From an uncultured Bacilli bacterium (lineage in GTDB: Bacteria > Bacillota_I > Bacilli_A > RF39 > UBA660): DNA of 5,971 nucleotides. The DNA is taken from assembly GCA_944358565.1 (NCBI GenBank), contig CALVRK010000067.1, positions 1-5,971 of the forward strand, written 5' to 3'. Of this stretch, positions 1 through 5,971 are shown piece after piece. A program made the position numbers and the translations under genes. The notes beneath the pieces are model-generated. The model had not been told where the DNA came from and ran no database searches. It saw only the letters and a program-made list of their open reading frames with translations. The stretch's first letter is position 1. Each line of letters begins with the position of its first letter.

Positions 1-3000
1 GCCCATTTACAACTATATTTGAGTTATCGCCAAATAATGCACTTATAACCTTTCCATTATTTATCTCATCGACCGTTATATCAGTCCCCTTTAATAAGTC
101 CTTAATATCGATAATATCTCCCTTTTCTTCCGGCATAAATTTCTCTACAAGCAAGCCTACAAAACTTTGAATCGGGAAGAAATATCTCATCACAGAATTT
201 AAATAAATATATTTAATCTTACTCAAATTTGTAGCATTGTTAAAAATATTTTTAATCACTTTAATAGGATATTTACTTTTATTAAAATCGTGCCTAAAAC
301 ATAAATCCTTCAAATAATTAAGATCGTCCTTTTCTTTTTCATTGTATGATTTTAAAAATTTTAGTGGCGAATCCATCTTGCAATACCTATTAATTACTTT
401 TAAAGTTATCTTCTTAAAACTATTCACTTGTCTACCTATCAAATCTAAAAACTCATCTCTATTTTGAGCCGGCTTTAACAAATCATTAACCAGTTTTATC
501 TCGGTTGAATTAAGTGTCGTAATATGTGAGAAATAAAGTATATTATTCTTATCGATAAAACTTATTATTCCAAGATACCTATTATCCTTTAAAATATTAA
601 TCGCTCCAGACAAATTTACCGTATAAATCTTCTTCTGGTTCAAAATTATAATTTTACATACCGATTTATTAATAATTTCCAGAACCTTGAATTTAAAATA
701 TATATCTAAAACATTTAAGTTGTTATTTATTATATCCTTAAACATAATCGCAAACTCATCTAGTGGAATTAAATATCTAAGTAAACTACGCGTATAAATA
801 AAGAATACCTTATTAATATTATTTTTATTTATAACCTGACTATTAAGAGAGTCTTTAATGTAGTTCTTAATTTTACAAATTAAATCTTTAACTTTTTCCT
901 CACATTTAAGCTCTTCAATAACACTATAACAGTCATTTGCATTAAAAGACCCATTAAAATACTTACTATCGTTTGTCTTTAGATAGAAAATATTTTTATT
1001 GATTGTCTCATAATCCTTTAAATAATCGTAAATCTGTTCAACCGTTTGTCTCTCGTTGATTATTCTCGCTATCTCTTCAAAATAACTCAAAAGATATTCT
1101 TTCACTTTCTCTTCTTTCTTCTTTAAACCATCTAGATTACAGAGCATATAACCAGTTTCTAAATTATATCTGACCAGCGTTAAATCGCCCACGATTGAAT
1201 TAGCCTCGCTTATAATATCATTGAGTCTCTCATTGTCAGTTGTTGAAAATCTAATATTAAGTTTTTCGTTGTTAACTATGTTGTAAACACACCACTCATT
1301 AAATCCTTTGTATGAATTTCTATTAACATCTGCGTATATCTTTATATTAAATCTCTTTAATTTAATATATCCCTCACTGTTTGCTTTCCATATGTGGTAT
1401 ATATTAAACCTAAGCACCTTTTGAAGTAAGACATTTAAGGAAATAATTTCTTTAATAAACGAATTGTTATAAATAAATATTACCTTTTCAAAATCGTATC
1501 TCTTCACATCCTTAAGAAAATTCTCTTTGATAGTTTTTTTATTTTCCAAAATATCAAGATCACTATTTTGTCCATAATCTTTATAAATCCAGTAATTATT
1601 TTCACCAAGCGCGACTATAAATTCGTAAACATCATCCAAACTTATCGAAATGAGCTTTATAATTATTTCGTAGCACACAGATATATAAGAAGATAGTAAC
1701 CTCTTTATTATCGGTTTTTTTAACTCCGGAAGCCTCTTCATTTTCCTGATTTTATCTAAATCTTCACTATCCAAAGTATCCAAATAATTAGTTAGCAGTT
1801 CGATCATTTTTTTGTAACTCTGACTATTTTTATATTCCGATTTAAGAACTCTTATATTATCTACTTCAATTAACTTTGTTTTAGTATCGTATTCCTTTAT
1901 CTTAAAAGAATAACAATATAAAGAATCATCATCGGTTTTATATTTATCCGTTACAAATCTTTTAGCAAGAAAATTTCTTGGACTCATAATTTTTTCATTT
2001 CTAATGTCTTCACAGATAAATTCGTAATTATCAAATAATTTTTCGATATTGATAATTTCTTCATCGGTCTCTAAATTACTGACGACTAAATCGATAAACA
2101 CATCTAAATGGAGTAAATATCTCGAAGCTGTATTTAAGAAAAAGTATATTGCCTCATCGATACTTAAAGTTCCATCATCAAGCAAAGTCTTATATAAATT
2201 GCAAAGTAAATCCTTATATGAATTCTTTTTGTTCGATGGTAATCTTGCGATTATATTACTAACATATAAGTTATGTTCATAATCGTTAGTATAGTAAAAA
2301 ACGTTACTTACATCAGCTTTTAGACACTGAATCATCGTTTTATCAAAATGCTTCAGTAATCTATATTGAAAATGAATTAAACTGTAAACATCACTTTCGT
2401 CAAATTTGTATTTATGTGAAGATAACTTAAATGTATTACCATCATTATAAGCATCTACATACTCCTTATAATCTGAAACAAACTGATTATAATTGCCATA
2501 ATTCTCCATTAACTCAATCTCTATAGTTTCATAAGCCTTGTTATAACCGGTAATCTTATACAAACTTAAGCCGCTACCATTATAACTTTTACAAATAGCA
2601 AAACTACTCGATAGAATCCCCCAAAGCTTATAATTATAATATAATCCCTTATTCACAAATGATGATTGCATTCCGTAAATTATATAATCATTAAATAATT
2701 CTTTTAAATTTGTTATATCTTTAGATACGATAAGCTTTATAAAATCGTTTATCGAATAATCGAATTTCAAAGTGGTATTCATGTATATATAGATTAAATC
2801 ATCAGCATTCTCTGGTGTCATATCTTCTAAAAGTTTAAGAAACTCATTCCGTATTTGACTTCTTATAAAAGTCTTATTGTTTACTATATAACCTTTTGAA
2901 AAATATTCTTCCCTGTCTTCATCGCCGCTTATACTTCTAAAGAAATTAATATGATTTAAAGCCCTGATTTTCTCCTTCATATAACTAAAGTTCTCGCCAG

Positions 3001-4276
3001 ACGTTATAATCTTATAAAAAACGTTAATAATTCTTGATGTAATCTGAGGTGATACGATAATTTCTGGTATATATTTTTCACATTTATTGAGTTCTTTATT
3101 AAAATATTCATCTATATATTTAATGTCGTAATTAGCCATATCAAACAAAGTGAAAACTCTAGCTAGGGCTATATTGTTTTTATTTTTCATGTTTTGATCT
3201 AAATAGTTTATCCAATCCTTTTGGGCCTCGATATAAGACTCATCTTTTCTAGACCTTATAAAAAGCTCTTTCATAACTTCACTAATATCGCTATATATAC
3301 GTCTTTTTCTTCCTTTATTTAATATTTCAAAATATTCAAATTCGCTTTTATCTTTAGGCATAAACATATAAAAATCTTTTATTTTTAACCTTTTTAAAAA
3401 AGCAAAAGCAAAAGCATAATCGTTATTAGCTATAAGTATATTTATAATTTCCTGAATATCGTCATGTAGGAGTTTTAAAGGAGCCTTATCTAACATAGAA
3501 ATTGTTTGCAAATCAAAACAGTGATATCTATATAATTTATTATTAAATGCGCATTTAAGAAATTTAAAAATCTGCTTATAATTGCTTTCTTTTAATAATA
3601 TATTTATAACCATTTCAAGTGGTCCTTGTAATTTTTCTAAATATTCGGCACCTTTAATTTCCTTGATTTGAACGATTAAATCGATAATTTTTTTCTTATA
3701 ATCCTCAAAATTATCACTTTCCCTTATTGAACTCACAAGCTCTTTTAATTCGGATAATTTTTCTATTTTGGAAGGTGTTAGAAAATCAAGATAATCATTA
3801 AATCTCGTTAAAATATTTTCTAAATATTCAGCCATTTCATCACTTGAAGATATCTTTTTTATATATTTTAAACTAATAGAATTTTTATAAGAATGATTTT
3901 CCTCATCGTTTTTATCCTTGGCCTCATTACAAAAACATATATAAGATAAAAATTTATTTAGTTTATCGAAGTCCTCAAGGTATATATATACTAAAATATT
4001 TTTAGAAAAACTTGTAATATCTATTTCTACGTTGTTTTTTAAAAAGTCATATAATCCCTGTTTATATTCTTCCTTTTTATCTATATTAATTTTAAGGGAA
4101 TTTATAATTTTGGCAGCTGTTGCCAAATCTTTTTTTGTCCAGTAAGAAATCCACTCATCTAAAAGAAGCAAGTTTTTACTTCTCTCGATTAAAGTTGTTC
4201 TTTTTAAAATATTATCCGGTGTTAAAAACCTTAAATATTTTTTTAAAACCTCACTATATGTTACCTCTTCTGTCAT
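1..4276 (-). CDS. Giant repeat-containing protein of unknown function (3' end outside window)
   Basis: An uninterrupted reading frame of 1425 codons runs from ATG at 4276 to the left edge with no stop, so the protein is longer than 1425 residues. An in-frame TGA at 4280-4282 and a GAGGA ribosome binding site fix the start. I do not recognise the family. Residues 1-470 look mostly helical and include an A-F-A-F-A-F stretch (288-293) and a basic K-G-R-K-R-R patch (321-326). From about residue 473 the protein appears to consist of roughly five diverged 200-225-residue modules, described separately. I saw no signal peptide, no convincing membrane segment and no HEPN-type R-x4-6-H, so a cytoplasmic location is likely. 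It starts 12 bases after the NACHT NTPase gene, implying co-transcription and coupled translation. Base composition and codon habits match that neighbour. I infer a sensor, scaffold or effector partner of the NTPase; the gene call itself is firm. Confidence 0.92.
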   Translation of the reverse strand, partial: MTEEVTYSEVLKKYLRFLTPDNILKRTTLIERSKNLLLLDEWISYWTKKDLATAAKIINSLKINIDKKEEYKQGLYDFLKNNVEIDITSFSKNILVYIYLEDFDKLNKFLSYICFCNEAKDKNDEENHSYKNSISLKYIKKISSSDEMAEYLENILTRFNDYLDFLTPSKIEKLSELKELVSSIRESDNFEDYKKKIIDLIVQIKEIKGAEYLEKLQGPLEMVINILLKESNYKQIFKFLKCAFNNKLYRYHCFDLQTISMLDKAPLKLLHDDIQEIINILIANNDYAFAFAFLKRLKIKDFYMFMPKDKSEFEYFEILNKGRKRRIYSDISEVMKELFIRSRKDESYIEAQKDWINYLDQNMKNKNNIALARVFTLFDMANYDIKYIDEYFNKELNKCEKYIPEIIVSPQITSRIINVFYKIITSGENFSYMKEKIRALNHINFFRSISGDEDREEYFSKGYIVNNKTFIRSQIRNEFLKLLEDMTPENADDLIYIYMNTTLKFDYSINDFIKLIVSKDITNLKELFNDYIIYGMQSSFVNKGLYYNYKLWGILSSSFAICKSYNGSGLSLYKITGYNKAYETIEIELMENYGNYNQFVSDYKEYVDAYNDGNTFKLSSHKYKFDESDVYSLIHFQYRLLKHFDKTMIQCLKADVSNVFYYTNDYEHNLYVSNIIARLPSNKKNSYKDLLCNLYKTLLDDGTLSIDEAIYFFLNTASRYLLHLDVFIDLVVSNLETDEEIINIEKLFDNYEFICEDIRNEKIMSPRNFLAKRFVTDKYKTDDDSLYCYSFKIKEYDTKTKLIEVDNIRVLKSEYKNSQSYKKMIELLTNYLDTLDSEDLDKIRKMKRLPELKKPIIKRLLSSYISVCYEIIIKLISISLDDVYEFIVALGENNYWIYKDYGQNSDLDILENKKTIKENFLKDVKRYDFEKVIFIYNNSFIKEIISLNVLLQKVLRFNIYHIWKANSEGYIKLKRFNIKIYADVNRNSYKGFNEWCVYNIVNNEKLNIRFSTTDNERLNDIISEANSIVGDLTLVRYNLETGYMLCNLDGLKKKEEKVKEYLLSYFEEIARIINERQTVEQIYDYLKDYETINKNIFYLKTNDSKYFNGSFNANDCYSVIEELKCEEKVKDLICKIKNYIKDSLNSQVINKNNINKVFFIYTRSLLRYLIPLDEFAIMFKDIINNNLNVLDIYFKFKVLEIINKSVCKIIILNQKKIYTVNLSGAINILKDNRYLGIISFIDKNNILYFSHITTLNSTEIKLVNDLLKPAQNRDEFLDLIGRQVNSFKKITLKVINRYCKMDSPLKFLKSYNEKEKDDLNYLKDLCFRHDFNKSKYPIKVIKNIFNNATNLSKIKYIYLNSVMRYFFPIQSFVGLLVEKFMPEEKGDIIDIKDLLKGTDITVDEINNGKVISALFGDNSNIVVNG
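2..2860 (-). repeat. About five diverged ~200-225-residue protein modules inside the giant gene
   Basis: The repeats are seen in the translation, not in the DNA. Similar helical anchors occur at residues 494-517 (Y-I-Y-M-N-T-T-L-K-F), 709-732 (Y-F-F-L-N-T-A-S-R-Y), 932-955 (F-I-Y-N-N-S-F-I-K-E), 1157-1180 (F-I-Y-T-R-S-L-L-R-Y) and 1354-1377 (Y-I-Y-L-N-S-V-M-R-Y). The last two continue as L-I-P-L-D-E-F and F-F-P-I-Q-S-F, and the second as L-L-H-L-D-V-F. Spacings are 215, 223, 225 and 197 residues. Each anchor follows an amphipathic helix and an I/A-rich lead-in, and is followed 45-75 residues later by a beta-hairpin-like stretch such as Y-S-F-K-I-K-E-Y-D-T-K-T-K-L-I-E-V. Approximate modules start at residues 473, 688, 911, 1136 and 1333; the last is cut by the window edge. 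Boundaries are by eye, and the third copy is the most divergent. Confidence 0.6.
3398..3415 (-). repeat. Three-unit hexanucleotide repeat (GCTTTT on the coding strand)
   Basis: Three perfect copies of a six-base unit encode A-F-A-F-A-F at residues 288-293 of the giant protein. The period is a multiple of three, so gain or loss of a unit would change length without shifting the frame. It lies in an apparently helical region. Confidence 0.7.
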
Positions 4277-4283
4277 ATATCAT

Positions 4284-4288
4284 TCCTC
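4284..4288 (-). promoter_or_regulatory. Ribosome binding site of the giant gene
   Basis: On the minus strand GAGGA lies seven bases before the ATG at 4276 and directly follows the TAA stop of the NACHT gene (4289-4291). The site sits wholly in the 12-base gap between the genes. Ribosomes finishing the NTPase would therefore cover it, so translational coupling is likely. No separate promoter is visible for the giant gene. Confidence 0.8.
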
Positions 4289-5941
4289 TTATATTTCATT
4301 AATTATATCGTTATAGTATTTTTCGAAATATTGTTCATCGGCAAAAGTATATTTTTCAAACTCTACTTCCCTTAAAATTCCTAATTTTATAAGTAAATTA
4401 AGCATTCGATCCGCATTAAAATCTTGAATGCCTTCTTTATCTGAATATTCATAGAAAATTGGAATTAGCTTAAAATGACTAATTGGCGGATTTACATTTA
4501 CCTCGTCAGATTGAGTTATTTTAGTTAAAAGATATTTTAATATACCATCTATATATTTCGCATAATCATCTTTCTTTTCGTAAATTTCTCTTTTTATTAT
4601 ACTGTTTAAGTAAATAGAAATTATCTCAGAAGAATCATCGGGAATCTTCTCTCCGCATTCAATTATCGTAATAATATTTTTCAGCATAAAAGGATGAGTA
4701 AACACATCAAACATCTCAGGATGATTTTTAATAACTCTTTTTACCTCTTCTGTCTTTTCGGGATTTGAATTTCCTTCTATAAACATTTCGATATCATCTT
4801 CGTTCATTCCTTGAATAAGAAATGTATCCAAATCGTTTAAGACAGAAAGCTCGTCATTGTCTCTATCGGTTATAATCATTTTAATATTTTGATTTTCTTT
4901 TTTATTGAAAAATTCTTCTATAGTAATCAAAAATTCTTGCTTATTTTTTGAAGAGGAAATATTTATCTCGTTGATTCCATCTAAATATATATTGATTTTT
5001 TCACATTTAAGCAAATAATTTACTATTTCCTCGTTGTCTTTATCGACCTGTAATTTTCGGCAAATTAATTCTTCTATACTTTGCCACGTATCTACTGTAA
5101 TAAGATTAATAAGTACGGGAATTTTTCCTGTCTCATCGTATTTTAAAGCATCTTCGTACTCTACATATTCGAGTGTTGTCGTCTTACCCACACCGGCATA
5201 CCCGATAAGTTTTATCTTCGTATATTGCTCATTTACCGCTTTAAAACCAATTATCTCTTCCTCGTTTGTTTCATCGCTATCCAAATAATCATAATTAGTT
5301 ATTTTTAAAACGCTCGCCGGAATATATTTGAAATTGATTTTACTCTCGTAATTTTGTCTTATTTTTCTTATATATTCATCTATATTTAATTTCTTTAAAA
5401 TATATTTTTCTGAAATGTCATCTTTTAACATTTCGCCAAGTTCAAGATAAGTTATGAAAATATTACTAATATTATCCCAGTAAATATTTATATTATCTGT
5501 ATCTTCAGGATTTGCAAGTGTATATAACCCCTTAACTATAATTTTAACCTTCTCATCTTGTATACCATCTAAATTATTAATGTTAATATTCTTATATATA
5601 TTATCCTTAATTAAATTTAACTTATTTAAAATTTCTAAAGCCCAGTCAAAACTAAACTCTTGCTTATCGGCTCCTTTGTTTATACATAATATATCTATAA
5701 ATATATCTATAAAATTTATCTTGTTTAATGATATCGCCTCTTCGTCTAAGACCATTTTACTAAGTTCTAAATAAAAATTATTTAACTTATCCTTATAAGC
5801 CTCATCCTCAGAATAAACATCTAAAAAACGGTCAAAGTTGTTTATCTTTTCCCTCGTCTTTGATAGAAAGTTTTTATCAATTTTTTGATATTTATCTTTG
5901 ACAATTTCTAAAATATAATTTTTAAAAGTTTTTTTAAGCAT
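4289..5941 (-). CDS. NACHT-domain STAND NTPase without C-terminal sensor repeats
   Basis: A 550-residue signal-transducing P-loop NTPase, expected to be a cytoplasmic nucleotide-driven oligomerising switch. Residues 1-235 form a helical, charged N-terminal domain I cannot assign. The NACHT core follows: Walker A G-Y-A-G-V-G-K-T at 247-254, a typical I-P-V-L-I-N-L strand at 274-280, Walker B I-N-I-Y-L-D-G-I-N-E at 316-325, sensor 1 I-I-T-D-R at 356-360, and H-P-F-M-L at 416-420, matching the proline loop that contacts the nucleotide. A winged helix closes with Y-T-F-A-D-E-Q-Y-F-E-K-Y-Y (531-543), the counterpart of the family's F-x-H-x-x-F-Q-E-Y-[FY]; the usual His is Asp here. The protein ends seven residues later, with no LRR, TPR or WD40 region. 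The start is set by an AGGTGG site six bases upstream and an in-frame TGA at 5966-5968. Family assignment is strong. An antiphage role is inferred from known bacterial NACHT proteins; regulation of another process is possible. Confidence 0.95.
   Translation of the reverse strand: MLKKTFKNYILEIVKDKYQKIDKNFLSKTREKINNFDRFLDVYSEDEAYKDKLNNFYLELSKMVLDEEAISLNKINFIDIFIDILCINKGADKQEFSFDWALEILNKLNLIKDNIYKNININNLDGIQDEKVKIIVKGLYTLANPEDTDNINIYWDNISNIFITYLELGEMLKDDISEKYILKKLNIDEYIRKIRQNYESKINFKYIPASVLKITNYDYLDSDETNEEEIIGFKAVNEQYTKIKLIGYAGVGKTTTLEYVEYEDALKYDETGKIPVLINLITVDTWQSIEELICRKLQVDKDNEEIVNYLLKCEKINIYLDGINEINISSSKNKQEFLITIEEFFNKKENQNIKMIITDRDNDELSVLNDLDTFLIQGMNEDDIEMFIEGNSNPEKTEEVKRVIKNHPEMFDVFTHPFMLKNIITIIECGEKIPDDSSEIISIYLNSIIKREIYEKKDDYAKYIDGILKYLLTKITQSDEVNVNPPISHFKLIPIFYEYSDKEGIQDFNADRMLNLLIKLGILREVEFEKYTFADEQYFEKYYNDIINEI
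5691..5714 (-). repeat. Tandem 12-base duplication in the NACHT gene
   Basis: Two adjacent 12-base units (5691-5702 and 5703-5714) differ at one base. They underlie F-I-D-I-F-I-D-I at residues 77-84 of the N-terminal domain. The repeat is in frame and may be a small local duplication or chance in AT-rich codons. Confidence 0.5.
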
Positions 5942-5947
5942 TATAAA

Positions 5948-5953
5948 CCACCT
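5948..5953 (-). promoter_or_regulatory. Ribosome binding site of the NACHT gene
   Basis: AGGTGG on the minus strand, six bases before the ATG at 5941, is a strong Shine-Dalgarno match with good spacing. With the in-frame TGA at 5966-5968 it decides the start codon; the next in-frame Met is residue 63. Confidence 0.85.
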
Positions 5954-5959
5954 ACTCTG

Positions 5960-5968
5960 ATTATATCA
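5960..5968 (-). promoter_or_regulatory. Possible extended -10 promoter element for the operon
   Basis: The minus strand reads TG-A-TATAAT (5968 to 5960), a perfect extended -10 match for the housekeeping sigma factor. The -35 region would lie beyond the right edge and cannot be checked. Transcription would start about seven bases downstream, near 5953, leaving a leader of only about a dozen bases that begins at or just before the ribosome binding site. In DNA this AT-rich a TATAAT match is common by chance, so the call rests mainly on its position and the extended TG. Confidence 0.4.
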
Positions 5969-5971
5969 TAC

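Noticed and set aside
2049..2282. Plus-strand open frame of 77 codons
   Set aside because: Lies entirely antisense to the continuous giant gene, has low-complexity S/K/L composition and no convincing ribosome binding site.
1..4276. HEPN RNase motif (R-[NDHQ]-x4-H) or nuclease motif in the giant protein
   Set aside because: Several R-N, R-D and R-H pairs were checked and none has His at the right distance; R-A-L-N-H and R-L-L-K-H are too short. No clear PD-(D/E)xK or HNH arrangement was seen.
1..4276. A broken gene or several frameshifted genes instead of one giant frame
   Set aside because: Hand translation found no in-frame stop, and landmarks across the region (bases 3982, 3415, 2782, 2146, 1471, 796, 205) all fall in one frame.
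4277..4288. Terminator or independent promoter between the two genes
   Set aside because: The gap is only 12 bases and holds a ribosome binding site; there is no hairpin or room for promoter elements.
4120..4302. Plus-strand open frame of 60 codons spanning the gene junction
   Set aside because: Antisense to the start of the giant gene and the end of the NACHT gene; hydrophobic F/L-rich composition typical of the reverse of AT-rich coding DNA.
5034..5774. Two plus-strand open frames (84 and 64 codons) inside the NACHT gene
   Set aside because: Both mirror conserved NACHT coding sequence and show no independent start signals or recognisable protein features.
1..5971. CRISPR array, tRNA/rRNA, insertion sequence or attachment site
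   Set aside because: No regularly spaced direct repeats, no cloverleaf-like or conserved RNA sequence, no transposase and no terminal inverted repeats; nearly all bases are coding.

Overview
The window is strongly AT-rich bacterial DNA (well over two thirds A+T by eye). It is read with the standard bacterial code: tryptophan is TGG, there are no in-frame TGA codons, and arginine is mostly AGA/AGG. Both genes have clear Shine-Dalgarno sites. This fits a low-GC Firmicute such as a clostridium, but another AT-rich bacterium (for example a fusobacterium) cannot be excluded. No housekeeping gene, RNA gene, transposase or CRISPR array is visible, so this looks like an accessory locus.

Almost the whole window is two genes on the minus strand, read right to left. 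The first (5941 to 4289) encodes a complete 550-residue NACHT-type STAND NTPase with Walker A, Walker B, sensor-1 and winged-helix motifs. It has an unrecognised helical N-terminal domain of about 235 residues and stops right after the winged helix, so it lacks the C-terminal repeat sensor usual in this superfamily. An extended -10 box and a strong ribosome binding site lie just upstream, at the right edge.

Twelve bases after its stop codon the second gene begins (4276, leftward). It stays open for 1425 codons and runs off the left edge without a stop. I recognise no family in this giant protein. Its last ~950 residues appear to be built from about five diverged copies of a 200-225-residue module, each with a conserved helical anchor (Y-I-Y-x-N-[ST]-x-x-[RK]-[YF]-like) followed by a beta-rich stretch. 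The first ~470 residues look mainly helical.

The simplest reading is a two-gene operon in which a sensor-less NACHT switch works with a very large, separately encoded repeat protein. That protein could supply the sensing or scaffold function normally fused to a STAND ATPase, or it could be the effector. By analogy with bacterial NACHT proteins in antiphage defence this is a candidate defence system. That role is inferred from one domain and the gene layout; nothing in the sequence shows the target or the effector activity.
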